The notes under the pieces were generated by a model that saw nothing but the letters and a program-made list of their open reading frames with translations, was not told where the DNA came from and did no database searches. Source: Desulfovibrio sp. UIB00 (GTDB lineage: Bacteria; Desulfobacterota; Desulfovibrionia; Desulfovibrionales; Desulfovibrionaceae). From it: a stretch of 64,000 nt of DNA. Positions 1 to 9,166 of this stretch are shown piece by piece. A program made the translations under genes and the position numbers. Position 1 is the stretch's first letter. Each line of letters starts with the position of its first letter. The stretch covers positions 124,001 through 188,000 of the forward strand of contig NZ_JAETXJ010000006.1 of the NCBI RefSeq assembly GCF_022508225.1, read 5' to 3'.

Positions 1-1
1 C

Positions 2-250
2 TTCATGGAATCAGCCATGATTCTTTCCATGGTGGTGCTGGGCGGTATGGGTTCCATTGCGGGCGTGGTCATTGCAGCGCTGATTCTCATTCTTGCCCCG
101 GAATATCTGCGGGCTTTCTCTGACTACCGCATGCTGCTTTTCGGAGCGATCATGGTGATTATGATGCTCTTCCGGCCACAGGGCCTCATCAGCGGCGAAC
201 GACGCCGCTACCGCATCAGCAACCTGCACGGTGCTGAAGGAGGCCGCTGA
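2..250 (+). CDS. livM: Branched-chain amino acid ABC transporter permease LivM, C-terminal part (cut by window start)
   Basis: This is the last ~82 codons of an inner-membrane permease of the LivHMGF branched-chain amino acid importer. Two hydrophobic segments are visible, one around a GGMGSIAG stretch typical of LivM/LivH C-termini and one before the final FRPQGL motif, which LivM proteins carry just before a basic cytoplasmic tail. The stop TGA shares its A with the ATG of livG, so the two genes are translationally coupled. The 5' part of the gene lies outside the window, so its start and substrate-specific region cannot be judged. Confidence 0.9.
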   Translation, partial: FMESAMILSMVVLGGMGSIAGVVIAALILILAPEYLRAFSDYRMLLFGAIMVIMMLFRPQGLISGERRRYRISNLHGAEGGR

Positions 251-1035
251 TGAAACCGGTGCTGGAAGTAAAGGATCTTTCTCAGGATTTTGGCGGACTC
301 CGCGCGCTTAACGAGCTTTCGCTCACCGTGAACAGCGGCGAGATTGTTGCCCTTATCGGCCCCAATGGCGCGGGCAAGACCACGTTTTTCAACTGCGTGA
401 CCGGCATCTACACCCCCACAGAGGGGCAGATGTTTCTGCACGACGCCTCGGGCGACAAGCAACTGCTTAACGGCAAAAAACCCCACCTCATCACGGCCAT
501 GGGCATGGCCCGCACGTTCCAGAACATTCGCCTTTTCAGCGAAATGACCGTGCTTGAAAACGTGATGATCGGTCGCCACTGCCGCACCAAGGCGGGCATT
601 TTTGGCGCGATCGTGCGCGATGGCCGCACCCGCCGTGAAGAGCAGGACTGCATTGACCGCAGCTATGAACTTCTGGAACTGGTGAAACTTCAGGAGTTCT
701 GGAACGAAACGGCTAACAACCTGCCCTACGGCGCGCAGAGGCGGCTTGAAATCGCCCGCGCCATGGCGACCGAGCCGCGCATGCTGCTGCTGGACGAACC
801 CGCAGCGGGCATGAACCCCCAGGAAACCAACGAACTCAAGGAGCTGGTCTGCTCCATACGCGACAACCAGCAGATCTCCATCCTGCTTATCGAGCACGAT
901 ATGGGCATGGTCATGTCGCTTTCCGACCGCATCTACGTCATGGAATACGGCTCCTGCATCGCCACAGGCACCCCCGCTGAAATCCGCACCAACCCCCGCG
1001 TCATCAAGGCCTATCTGGGAGAAAGCGATGCTTGA
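250..1035 (+). CDS. livG: Branched-chain amino acid ABC transporter ATPase LivG
   Basis: This is one of the two cytoplasmic ATPases that drive branched-chain amino acid import. The 261-residue protein has a Walker A motif GPNGAGKT near residue 37, a signature region LPYGAQRR and a Walker B with LLLDEPAAG. The last matches the LivG subgroup, which also carries the long insertion between Walker A and the signature seen here. It starts inside the stop codon of livM and its 3' end overlaps livF by 8 bases, so the three genes form one tightly packed operon. Substrate specificity comes from a binding protein outside the window. Confidence 0.95.
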   Translation: MKPVLEVKDLSQDFGGLRALNELSLTVNSGEIVALIGPNGAGKTTFFNCVTGIYTPTEGQMFLHDASGDKQLLNGKKPHLITAMGMARTFQNIRLFSEMTVLENVMIGRHCRTKAGIFGAIVRDGRTRREEQDCIDRSYELLELVKLQEFWNETANNLPYGAQRRLEIARAMATEPRMLLLDEPAAGMNPQETNELKELVCSIRDNQQISILLIEHDMGMVMSLSDRIYVMEYGSCIATGTPAEIRTNPRVIKAYLGESDA

Positions 1036-1732
1036 GCTGCGTAACGTAGACACCTATTACGGCAACATTCAGGCCCTGCGCGATATTTCGCTGAATATTG
1101 AAGAAGGCGAAATTGTCACCCTGATCGGGGCCAACGGCGCGGGCAAGTCCACCACGCTCATGACCATCTGCGGCATCAACCGCCCCAGAAAAGGCGAGAT
1201 ACTCTGGTACGGCAAGCCCATTCATCAGTTGCCCCCGCACGAAATTGTGACCTTGGGTATTTCCCAGGTACCGGAAGGCCGCCTGATTTTCCCTGATCTG
1301 AGCGTCAGCGAAAATCTCGACCTCGGCGCATTTTTGCGGCGTGATCCGGCAGGCGTAAAGGACGATCTGGACTACGTGTTCAGCCTTTTTCCCATTTTGT
1401 CCGAGCGCCGCAAGCAGGCGGGCGGGACGCTTTCCGGCGGTGAACAGCAGATGCTTGCCATCAGCCGCGCCCTCATGGGCCGCCCCAAGCTGCTGTTGCT
1501 GGACGAGCCTTCTCTGGGCCTCGCCCCCATCATCATCCAGCAGATCTTTTCCATCATCCAGAAGGTCAATTCCAACGGCACCACTGTCTTTCTGGTGGAG
1601 CAGAACGCCAACCAGGCCCTGCGCATCGCCAACCACGGATATGTTATGGAAAATGGCCGCATAGTCATGCACGACACAGCCGCCAACCTGCTCACCAGCG
1701 AAGAAGTGCGCACTGCCTATCTGGGCATGTAG
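1028..1732 (+). CDS. livF: Branched-chain amino acid ABC transporter ATPase LivF
   Basis: This is the second ATPase of the LivHMGF importer, 234 residues, the usual LivF length. It shows Walker A GANGAGKST, the signature LSGGEQQM, Walker B LLLDEPSLGL and the H-loop region VEQNANQAL that is characteristic of LivF. It overlaps livG by 8 bases and is the last gene of the operon, because a strong hairpin terminator follows about 50 bases after the stop. Confidence 0.95.
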   Translation: MLELRNVDTYYGNIQALRDISLNIEEGEIVTLIGANGAGKSTTLMTICGINRPRKGEILWYGKPIHQLPPHEIVTLGISQVPEGRLIFPDLSVSENLDLGAFLRRDPAGVKDDLDYVFSLFPILSERRKQAGGTLSGGEQQMLAISRALMGRPKLLLLDEPSLGLAPIIIQQIFSIIQKVNSNGTTVFLVEQNANQALRIANHGYVMENGRIVMHDTAANLLTSEEVRTAYLGM

Positions 1733-1783
1733 ACCGCAATCCCCATAGCGGTACAAACCTGTGCCCTTGCCGCGACAGATAGT

Positions 1784-1820
1784 AAAGCGGCGCGTTTGCC
1801 TGACAAACGCGCCGCTTTTT
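1784..1820 (+). terminator. Rho-independent terminator after livF
   Basis: A perfect 15-bp stem (1784-1798 with 1804-1818) around a five-base loop ends in a T run. It closes the liv operon. Confidence 0.9.
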
Positions 1821-1930
1821 ATGTGCAATGTCAAACTGTAACGTGCATGCTCCTTGCGCATCCTCGTGACGCAGTACCGAACACGCGTCCTGCCCCACCA
1901 CAGCCTACAGTCTACCTTTTCCTCAAAAGC

Positions 1931-1965
1931 AAAGCCGTTGCCGACTGGCAGTCGGAAACGGCTTT
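1931..1965 (-). terminator. Hairpin downstream of the RNase J gene
   Basis: Arms 1931-1946 and 1950-1965 form a long, nearly perfect stem-loop between the convergent liv operon and RNase J gene. The T run on the minus strand is short (GCTTTTG), so termination of the RNase J transcript is likely but not certain. Confidence 0.6.
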
Positions 1966-2044
1966 GGAGCAGTATCGAAGCTATTCACGGGGGAGGATTA
2001 TCCCTCAACCCCGCAATAATCTGAAAGTTATCTGTAGTTTTGCC

Positions 2045-3703
2045 CTAGACTTCGCTGATGATGGGCACGACCACGGGGTCACGCTCCAGCACACGGCGGA
2101 AGAAGCGCCGCAGCGAAGAACGAATGCCTTCCTGCAAGCGTCCAAGCTGACCGGGGCGGACCGCTTCAATTTCGTCCAGCACCAGGCACTTGGCGTCTTC
2201 CAGCAAATGACTGTAGTGCTGCTCGAACACAAAGCCTTTAGAGATCATTTCCGGACCGTGCAGTATGCTGCCGGTTTCTGAATCAACCACCAGCACCACA
2301 ATGACCATGCCCTCATCACCCAGAATGCGGCGCTCCTTAAGCACGGCATAGCCCACATCGCCCACGCCCTTGCCGTCCACGAGCGTACACTCGACAGGAA
2401 CGCGCTGTTCCAGACGGAAGGAATCTTTGAGCAGGGTAAGGGGCAGGCCATCTTCCAGCAAGATGACATTGTCCTGCTCCACGCCGCATTCAACAGCAAG
2501 ACGGCCATGCTTGACCAAATGCTGGTACTCACCGTGCACAGGTACAAACAGCGTGGGCCGCACGGCTTCAAGCATGTCGCGCAGTTCTTCGCGCTGGCCG
2601 TGGCCCGATGCATGGATGGCGTGCACGCTTTCGTACAGCACTTCCGCGCCGATACGGTACATTTCGTTGATCAACCGGGAGATAGCCTTGGCATTGCCGG
2701 GGATCATGCGCGAACTCATGACCACGGTGTCGCCCTTGCGGATCTCCAGCTGTCTGTGGCCGCCAAGCACCATGCGCGACAGGGCGGAGAGCGGTTCGCC
2801 CTGCGCGCCTGTCACCACCAGCACAATCTGGTCATCCGGCAGGTCGGGTACGCCGTTGTGCGCGTTGAAAAACGAAGGCGGCAGCTTGGCAATGCCAAGA
2901 TCCCGGGCCATTTCAATATTGTTCGCCAGCGACTTGCCGCTGATGACCACCGTGCGCCCATGCTCGCGCGCAAGGTCAAAAACTTCCTGAATACGCTGAA
3001 TATGGCTGGAAAACAGCGTGATGACGATGCGCCCTTCGGCCTTGGCAAATATTTTGTCCAGCGAGTCCTTGACCTCGCGCTCCGTGAGGGAACGCCCCTC
3101 GCGCACGATGTTGGTGGAATCCGAAAGCAGCAGCCGCGCGCCTTCCGGCCCGGCAAAGTTGCGGAAAAGATTCAGGTCAGTGCCTGTGGTGTCCAGGGGA
3201 TGCGGGTCAATCTTGAAATCGCCGCTGTGCACCACACGGCCCACAGGCGTTTCTACGCCCAAGCCAAAGCCTTCGGGAATGGAGTGACAGACGGGGAAGA
3301 AATGAAAGGTCAGGTCGCCCAGGGGCAGCACGGTATTGATATCAACGGGGCACAGCTCCACCCAATCCAGAATTTCCCGTTCCCTGAGCTTGTGTTCCAC
3401 AAGCGCCAGGGTAAAGCGTGAGCCATAGATGCGGGTTCCCTTGATTTCAGGCACAATCCAGGGCAGCGCACCAATGTGATCCTCATGCCCGTGCGTCAGC
3501 ACAATGCCGAGCAGCTTGTCCTTGATGCCGCTGACCGCGCCAAAGTGCGGAATGACAACGTCCACGCCAAGGTGGGCGTCGTCAGGAAACATGAGGCCGC
3601 AATCAACCATCACCACACCGCCGGAGGTTTCCCACAGCTGGCAGTTGAGGCCGATCTCTCCCAGCCCCCCGAGGGGGGTAATGTTCAAATAAGGTTCATT
3701 CAT
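2045..3703 (-). CDS. rnj: Ribonuclease J
   Basis: This is a metallo-beta-lactamase/beta-CASP ribonuclease that processes and degrades RNA with 5'-exonuclease and endonuclease activity. The zinc-binding motif HGHEDHIG lies at residues 71-78 of the 552-residue protein. Further metal ligands lie in VCHSIPEG and HSGDFKID, and the C-terminal beta-CASP motif is HASGHGQ. The start was set at the ATG giving MNEPYLNITPLGG, because the N-terminus of this family begins just before the PLGGLGEIG motif. The 29 extra codons upstream overlap the preceding gene and look unconserved. It lies 43 bases downstream of the TolC-like gene on the same strand. RNase J in place of RNase E is usual in this bacterial group. 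Confidence 0.93.
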   Translation of the reverse strand: MNEPYLNITPLGGLGEIGLNCQLWETSGGVVMVDCGLMFPDDAHLGVDVVIPHFGAVSGIKDKLLGIVLTHGHEDHIGALPWIVPEIKGTRIYGSRFTLALVEHKLREREILDWVELCPVDINTVLPLGDLTFHFFPVCHSIPEGFGLGVETPVGRVVHSGDFKIDPHPLDTTGTDLNLFRNFAGPEGARLLLSDSTNIVREGRSLTEREVKDSLDKIFAKAEGRIVITLFSSHIQRIQEVFDLAREHGRTVVISGKSLANNIEMARDLGIAKLPPSFFNAHNGVPDLPDDQIVLVVTGAQGEPLSALSRMVLGGHRQLEIRKGDTVVMSSRMIPGNAKAISRLINEMYRIGAEVLYESVHAIHASGHGQREELRDMLEAVRPTLFVPVHGEYQHLVKHGRLAVECGVEQDNVILLEDGLPLTLLKDSFRLEQRVPVECTLVDGKGVGDVGYAVLKERRILGDEGMVIVVLVVDSETGSILHGPEMISKGFVFEQHYSHLLEDAKCLVLDEIEAVRPGQLGRLQEGIRSSLRRFFRRVLERDPVVVPIISEV

Positions 3704-3746
3704 TCGTAATCGCTTTTGGGCGGCGCGGCTGGGGTCGTGCCGTCGC

Positions 3747-5180
3747 TCAACGCCGCATAAGATCAGGGTGAAATTCGCCCATGGCCACATATAATTGCGC
3801 CAGAGCGGTCAGATAATCGGCTTTTGCTCCTGTTAACGTCGCCTGAGCGGTGGTGAGCTTGGACGAAGCGTCCAGCACGTCAAAGTTGGTGCCCACCTGC
3901 TCCTGATAACGAGCCAATGCCACATTGTATGCCTCAGTAGACTGCTCCACGCCCTTTTCCGCCACGGTTATCCGTTTTGCGGCTTCCTGCACGGCAAGCA
4001 GTTTCGACTTGATGTCGTAGCCAACGCTGAGTTTCAGGTCTTCTTCGGCATAGCGCATCTTTGTGACCAGCCAGCCTGCCTCTTTGTCGGCATAATACGT
4101 GGTTCCCCACTGAAAAACGTCCCAGGTGGCACGGGCGCCCACTTCCCAGACGGAGCTGCGTGAACCCCGGTCGCCCTTTTCCTGCAGATCAAGCGAATTA
4201 CCGCTCTGCGAAACATTGTAATAGGCTTCCACCTGCGGATAATAGGCGCTCTGCACGGCCTGCTGCGATTTGCCCGCGATTTCTACCGAACGCGCCGCCA
4301 TGTAGAGATCGGGCCGCTGGCGGTAGGCCGCTTCAAGGCACTGCTCCAGTGAACGGGTAAAGGGCACATGGGCAAGCGTGCCGGTAAACTTGATCTTGGC
4401 CGTGGCGGGCAGCCCCAGCAGAGTATTCAGCTTGGCAAGGCTCGTGTCGCGGCTGTTTTCGACCTGAATCAAGGTATTCTCGGCCTGACGCACGTCCACC
4501 TCTGCCTGGAGCACATCCAGCCGGGGGCGAAGCCCCACACCAAAAAAGGCAGTGGTGATGCGCAACTGATCCTGCAACCGGGCCAGAGCATCGCGCTGGC
4601 TGCGCACACTTTCTTCGTACCGCAGATAATTCAGAAACTGGGTCTGAACGTTTTCTGTCATGGACAGTTCGGCATTACGCACAGAGGCTTTATCGCTGTC
4701 AGCCTGAAGGGCCGCTTTCTGATAGTTGGCCAGGAGCTGAAACCCTTGAAACACGGGCTGAGAAATTTCAACGGCCCAAGTGTAGGTGCCTTTTTCCGCT
4801 GGTCTGCTACTGCTGGGCAAGGCGGGCGATGTTTTTCTTTCCTGCTTGGAGGCGGAATACGTTGTGCCAAGCTTGGGCCCAAAAGCCCCGCGCGCAGATT
4901 TGCGCGCCTCTTCAGAAGACTGCCCCTGCGCCTCTTGCGAACCAAGGCTCGGATTATGCCGCAAAGCGCGATCCACAGCATCGGGCATGGAAACTGCCCC
5001 GGAAGGCAAAGCATTGTCCTTGCCCGAAGGCAAGGTTCTTCCGCTAAAAACGGGCACGGCGGCGCTGCCCGAGGGGCGCGCTGCAACAGAAGAATCGGCA
5101 AACGCGGCGTTGCTGCACACAGGCCCAGCAAGCGCACCAACAACAAGAAACACGAGGCCCAGTTCAGGAATGCGTTTCAT
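3747..5180 (-). CDS. TolC-family outer-membrane efflux channel protein
   Basis: This 477-residue protein has an N-terminal signal peptide (hydrophobic stretch LGLVFLVVGALAG ending near AFA). Two repeated helical outer-membrane-efflux domains follow, recognisable from features such as ALRHNPSL, LRPRLDVLQAEVDV and VALARYQEQVGTNFDVLDA. Proteins of this family form trimeric exit ducts for type I secretion or RND/ABC efflux. No pump or adaptor gene is adjacent, so the partner is unknown. A low-complexity segment of about 40 residues follows the signal peptide. It is divergent from the Tol-Pal operon and may be co-transcribed with RNase J. Confidence 0.85.
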   Translation of the reverse strand: MKRIPELGLVFLVVGALAGPVCSNAAFADSSVAARPSGSAAVPVFSGRTLPSGKDNALPSGAVSMPDAVDRALRHNPSLGSQEAQGQSSEEARKSARGAFGPKLGTTYSASKQERKTSPALPSSSRPAEKGTYTWAVEISQPVFQGFQLLANYQKAALQADSDKASVRNAELSMTENVQTQFLNYLRYEESVRSQRDALARLQDQLRITTAFFGVGLRPRLDVLQAEVDVRQAENTLIQVENSRDTSLAKLNTLLGLPATAKIKFTGTLAHVPFTRSLEQCLEAAYRQRPDLYMAARSVEIAGKSQQAVQSAYYPQVEAYYNVSQSGNSLDLQEKGDRGSRSSVWEVGARATWDVFQWGTTYYADKEAGWLVTKMRYAEEDLKLSVGYDIKSKLLAVQEAAKRITVAEKGVEQSTEAYNVALARYQEQVGTNFDVLDASSKLTTAQATLTGAKADYLTALAQLYVAMGEFHPDLMRR

Positions 5181-5733
5181 ATATTTACAGACGGAATGGT
5201 TCCGTTACCTTTAAAAATTACTTCGACCCGGATTACATACACCGCAGAAGACGGCATTGGCAACACTTCATGGAAAAAGATAATTTTACGCAAAACGACA
5301 AAACAGGCATTATTTCAAAGATATTTTTATTCAGCACCTGCAGAATAATAACTATTTTTACATGTACTGTTTACAGAATAAAGAACCATAAGGCGTAACT
5401 ATCGCGCCTTAGTATACATCAAATGAGGTCAATTTCAACAACAAACAGACGTGCGTATAAAATTGAATTTTAGATAAGATTGCCGCATCTGTTTCAAACC
5501 CCGCCAAACAAGATTGCAGTGACACCTAAAATTCCCTGGCCCTAAGGAGCCGCAAGGGGATTCTAAAAAATTTCTTGAAAGTTTACCTCAGTCGTAGCAT
5601 GCTGCGCAGCAGAGTCCTTGCGGGATTCCGCAGCTCCGCCGTGACGGTTGGCGCATCTTTGCGTCTGCCGTGCTGGCATTTTTTGCGGCGCACTGAAACA
5701 GACCACAGTTGTTGCGCAGATATGGAGAACCTC
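5181..5733. other. Divergent intergenic region between the TolC-like gene and tolQ
   Basis: About 550 bases hold no convincing gene and are AT-rich in the middle, as expected for two divergent promoters. A weak inverted repeat (AAGGCG...CGCCTT, about 5390-5411) is the only clear structure. The open frame running into tolQ from 5575 was rejected as a coding extension, because the ribosome-binding site GGAG lies just before 5734. Confidence 0.6.
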
Positions 5734-6429
5734 ATGGAATTCAGTTTTTTTTCGATGATCGCCCAGGCAAGCCTGGTGGCCAAGGCGGTGCTGGCGTTTC
5801 TGGTCATGATGTCCATTGGGAGCTGGGGGCTGATGATCCAGAAATTCATCGGCTTGAGCGCAGCTAACAAAAAGGCTCTCAGCGGCACGGAAAGGTTCGA
5901 GAAGGCGGCCAATCTGCGCGAAGCCGTGCAGTCCTTGGGTTCCGACCCAACTTCCCCGCTGTACTACATCGCCCACCAGGGCGTTCTTGAATTCAACCGT
6001 TCCAAAGAACTTGGCAACAGCAGTGAAGTAGTGGTCGACAACGTTCGCCGCGCACTGCGTCAGGGTGTGGGCACGGAACTGGCCCGGCTGCAAAGCTCGC
6101 TGTCTATTCTGGCCACCTGCGCCAACACGGCCCCCTTTATCGGCCTGTTTGGCACGGTCTGGGGCATCATGAGCTCCTTCCACTCCATCGGCATGCTCAA
6201 GTCGGCCTCCCTGGCCACCGTTGCCCCCGGTATTTCGGAAGCTCTGGTTGCCACGGCCATCGGCCTGGCTGTGGCTGTTCCGGCCACCATCGGCTTCAAT
6301 ATCTTCATGGGCAAGCTTTCGCAGGTTGATACGCTGCTGGTGAACTTTGCCGGCGTGTTCCTCAACCGCGTCCAGCGCGAAATCAACGCCCACCGCCCCG
6401 TGCAGCGCACGGGTGCAACGGAGATGTAG
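5734..6429 (+). CDS. tolQ: Tol-Pal system proton-channel protein TolQ
   Basis: This is an inner-membrane MotA/TolQ/ExbB proton-channel protein of 231 residues. With TolR it powers TolA to keep the outer membrane constricted at the division site. Three membrane segments are visible: one near the N-terminus (about residues 15-35) and two in the second half. The typical motif [16 protein letters not shown] precedes the second, and [16 protein letters not shown] marks the third. The start MEFSFFSM has GGAG seven bases upstream. It is the first gene of a complete tol-pal operon, and tolR begins one base after its stop codon. Confidence 0.93.
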   Translation: MEFSFFSMIAQASLVAKAVLAFLVMMSIGSWGLMIQKFIGLSAANKKALSGTERFEKAANLREAVQSLGSDPTSPLYYIAHQGVLEFNRSKELGNSSEVVVDNVRRALRQGVGTELARLQSSLSILATCANTAPFIGLFGTVWGIMSSFHSIGMLKSASLATVAPGISEALVATAIGLAVAVPATIGFNIFMGKLSQVDTLLVNFAGVFLNRVQREINAHRPVQRTGATEM

Positions 6430-6430
6430 C

Positions 6431-6883
6431 ATGGGCGCTAGTGTTGGCGGCGGCAACAAGTTTGTTTCGGACATCAACGTCACGCCCTTTGTGGACGTCA
6501 TGTTGGTGCTGCTGATCATCTTCATGGTGGCTACCCCCATGATGAGTCAGGGGCTGGACGTGGATCTGCCGCAGACCAAGCAGGTGGAAGTGCTTTCTAC
6601 CGAGGCCGACCACATGGTGTTGACCGTGCGCAATGACGGCAAGATGTACCTTGACGAGTACCCCGTGGACACCATGGAAGACCTTGAGGGGTACTTGCAG
6701 CGTCTGGTCAAGGAAAAGAACAAGACGCTCTTTCTGCAGGCCGACAAGGCAGTGCCTTACGGCACCGTTGTGGAAGTCATGGGTCACATCAAGGCCGTAG
6801 GCATCGAAAAGCTCGGCGTGATCGCCGAACAGCCCGATGATGCCTCGCCCAAGGGCGGCAAGCCCGCACGCGCCCGAAAATAG
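6431..6883 (+). CDS. tolR: Tol-Pal system protein TolR (ExbD/TolR family)
   Basis: This 150-residue single-span inner-membrane protein has a short cytoplasmic N-terminus, then the family motif [19 protein letters not shown] carrying the conserved proton-accepting Asp. A periplasmic domain follows, ending in the typical [15 protein letters not shown] region. The start at 6431 directly follows the tolQ stop. The longer open frame only overlaps tolQ. It works with TolQ as the proton-driven stator and ends 9 bases before the next gene. Confidence 0.93.
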   Translation: MGASVGGGNKFVSDINVTPFVDVMLVLLIIFMVATPMMSQGLDVDLPQTKQVEVLSTEADHMVLTVRNDGKMYLDEYPVDTMEDLEGYLQRLVKEKNKTLFLQADKAVPYGTVVEVMGHIKAVGIEKLGVIAEQPDDASPKGGKPARARK

Positions 6884-6892
6884 GATTGCTCT

Positions 6893-7864
6893 ATGCGCCT
6901 GGCCTCATACGTTCTTTCATTCTGCCTGCACGCAGCCATATTTTTGCTGATATGGTTCTGGCCCAGCAGCCCGCCCATCAAGCTGGACACGCCTCCAGTC
7001 ATGATCAGTCTGGTTGAGGGCGCCACAGGCGGCAACCGCACCCCCTCGCCCATTCTCGGGCATATGGGGCAGCCCGGCGATGGCCCCCTTGCGCCTACGC
7101 CGCCCGCTCCCAAGGCAGAAGTGGCAGCGCCCGAGCGCGTTGAAGTCAAAGAGCCCAAACCTGTTCCGCCGCAGCCCAAGCAGGATGCAGCGGCTGTAAA
7201 AAAGCCCGAGCCCAAGCCCGAGCCGAAACCGCAGCCCAAGCCGGAACCCAAGGAAGAAGCTAAACCCATCGCGCAGAAAAAAGAAGACAAGCCCAAGCCC
7301 AAGGAAGAACCGCAGAAGGAAGCTCCCAAGGATCAGAAGAAGCCGGAGCCTCCCAAAGCGGACGCCAAGAAGGACGCCAAGGAATCCAAGGACGCCAAGT
7401 CCAACGTTGACCCTGTGGCAGCAGCCTTGCAACAGGCGCGCAAAGCCAGCTCGCGGGCTGATTCCGGCGACAGAGGCAATGCCGTGGAGCAGGCTCTTGC
7501 CCAGGCCCAGCGCCGCGCAGGCGGCAACAGGGGCGGCGGTGGCGGCGAAGGCGCCGGCCCTGGCGGCGGCGGCCTTGGCGATGTGTACATGGGACAGGTC
7601 ATGCTGGCAGTACGGCCCAACTGGGGCTTTACCTCGGCCAGCCGCCTGAACCTGCGCTGCATCATCAACGTCAAGGTAGACGCCCAGGGAAAGCTGTTGC
7701 AGAATCCCGTAGTAACACACAGTTCGGGCAACGCGCAGTTTGACGCATCCGCAGCGAGCGCCATTGTGCGCACTGCCAATAGCGGCCAGTTCCCGCCTCC
7801 GCCTTCAGCGGACTACGGTGACCTTGATCTGGTGTTTACGCTTGACGAACTCATGGGCCGCTAA
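6893..7864 (+). CDS. tolA: TolA-like energy transducer with C-terminal TonB/TolA domain
   Basis: This 323-residue protein has one N-terminal membrane anchor (about residues 5-22). A long linker rich in Lys, Pro, Glu and Ala (about residues 70-170) and a Gly-rich stretch (about 205-225) follow. The C-terminal TonB/TolA-type domain (about 230-323) contains VRPNW, a strand with VKVDAQGKL, and SGNAQFDASA. This is the architecture of TolA, which spans the periplasm and links the TolQR motor to TolB and Pal. Position between tolR and tolB supports the assignment over TonB. Confidence 0.85.
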   Translation: MRLASYVLSFCLHAAIFLLIWFWPSSPPIKLDTPPVMISLVEGATGGNRTPSPILGHMGQPGDGPLAPTPPAPKAEVAAPERVEVKEPKPVPPQPKQDAAAVKKPEPKPEPKPQPKPEPKEEAKPIAQKKEDKPKPKEEPQKEAPKDQKKPEPPKADAKKDAKESKDAKSNVDPVAAALQQARKASSRADSGDRGNAVEQALAQAQRRAGGNRGGGGGEGAGPGGGGLGDVYMGQVMLAVRPNWGFTSASRLNLRCIINVKVDAQGKLLQNPVVTHSSGNAQFDASAASAIVRTANSGQFPPPPSADYGDLDLVFTLDELMGR

Positions 7865-7913
7865 GGCGGCCACCTAAACGCGCAATTGGTAACGCGCGCA
7901 TTCAGGAGGATAT

Positions 7914-9134
7914 ATGCCTTCCCAACCGCGCACGAACCTCAGCAGTCTTTGCATATGCTCAAGCCTCATCGCCGTGACGTTCTTTTACGTCACGGCGATC
8001 GGGGCTTTTGCCGCTTCTGCCGCCAGTGCGGATCAAAGCACCTATGCCGGAAACATGCTGGACAAAATTATTGAGATATGGGCCCCGCCCCCGGCGCTTA
8101 AAAGCGATTTCAGGGTGCGCCTCAAGGTCACGGTTAACGGGCGTGGGCAGGTTGAAGACTGCAAACCGGTCAAATCCTCGGGTCTGGAGGCTTTTGACAG
8201 TTCTGTATGCGGTGCGGTGCGGCAGGTTGGTTCTTTTGGAACACCGCCTTACGGCGCGCCCATGGACGTTCATCTGACATTCTGGAACGGCACCCCCAAG
8301 GGCAAGCCCAAGGCGGAAACCCTCAGTTCGGAAGAAGCGCTGCGGGCCGAGGTCAAGGCCAGAAACAAGGCCGAAGCCGCGCTTGGCGACACAAGAGCCG
8401 AAGCTGCTGAAGACCGCGCCCGAGAAAGAGCCGAAGCCATTGCCAGGGCCAACGGCAAGGACGCGCCGGAAGTAAGGGCCGCGCCGGTGGCCCCTGCATC
8501 GGCCCCCAAGGCAAATGCTGAAAGCAAGAAAAAGGGCGCAAAGGCTCCGGCCACGGCTCAGGCTGACAACGCACCAGCCACGCAGCTTATCGGCAGGAGC
8601 AGCCCCACCGCAGGAGAACAGGCCGCCCCTGCGGCAAAAGAAAAGCCAGCCCGGCAGGTGGACAATCTGCCCACCTATGGCGATCCGGACATGGAAGCCG
8701 CATCAGCGGCAGCGTCGGCTCAGACTCAGGCAAAAGAACAGCCCCCGGCAAAAACCGATGCAGCCCCCACGCCCTCTGACCGGGCCACGGTGGCCGCGCC
8801 GGGGACCCCTGCGCCAGGGGCAACGGCAGCTGGCACAACGGCATCTGGCGCATCCGGCGTTGATCGTGTAAAATATCGGCGTGACGCTACCCGGCAGGTT
8901 CGCGACGCTATCCTGATCCCTGCCGAAACAGAGCCGGGCGAATATCAGACACGCCTGAGGCTTACGATTTCCCCCCAAGGAGAAATCACAGATTTCAAGG
9001 TAATATCGCCCACGGGCGACAAGCTTCTTGACAAATATGTGCAGCGAGGCATACGCCGAGCAGGCAGCTTGCCCCCTCCGCCCGCCGAACTTGGGGGAAC
9101 GCTGGACATCACCCTTACACTGGTGCGCCGCTGA
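7914..9134 (+). CDS. Periplasmic protein with two TonB/TolA C-terminal-like domains inside the tol operon
   Basis: The 406-residue product has a cleavable or anchoring N-terminal hydrophobic segment (about residues 12-35). A first TonB/TolA-C-like domain follows (about 45-125; FRVRLKVTVNGRGQVEDCK, a Cys pair, then an Ala/Lys/Glu/Pro-rich linker of about 190 residues). A second such domain lies at the end (about 325-406; YQTRLRLTISPQGEITDFK). A very good ribosome-binding site AGGAGG precedes the start. The gene sits between tolA and tolB, so it is presumably a Tol-Pal component or TolA paralogue. The two-domain layout is unusual and no specific function is claimed. The first domain carries two Cys that could form a disulfide. 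Confidence 0.8.
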   Translation: MPSQPRTNLSSLCICSSLIAVTFFYVTAIGAFAASAASADQSTYAGNMLDKIIEIWAPPPALKSDFRVRLKVTVNGRGQVEDCKPVKSSGLEAFDSSVCGAVRQVGSFGTPPYGAPMDVHLTFWNGTPKGKPKAETLSSEEALRAEVKARNKAEAALGDTRAEAAEDRARERAEAIARANGKDAPEVRAAPVAPASAPKANAESKKKGAKAPATAQADNAPATQLIGRSSPTAGEQAAPAAKEKPARQVDNLPTYGDPDMEAASAAASAQTQAKEQPPAKTDAAPTPSDRATVAAPGTPAPGATAAGTTASGASGVDRVKYRRDATRQVRDAILIPAETEPGEYQTRLRLTISPQGEITDFKVISPTGDKLLDKYVQRGIRRAGSLPPPPAELGGTLDITLTLVRR

Positions 9135-9166
9135 GGCGTGCTGCTTGAACAAGGAATACTGACGCC

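Noticed and set aside
2507..3421. A 304-codon open frame on the plus strand
   Set aside because: It is antisense to RNase J, whose motifs are clear.
4368..5348. A 326-codon open frame on the plus strand
   Set aside because: It is antisense to the TolC-family gene and has no recognisable features.
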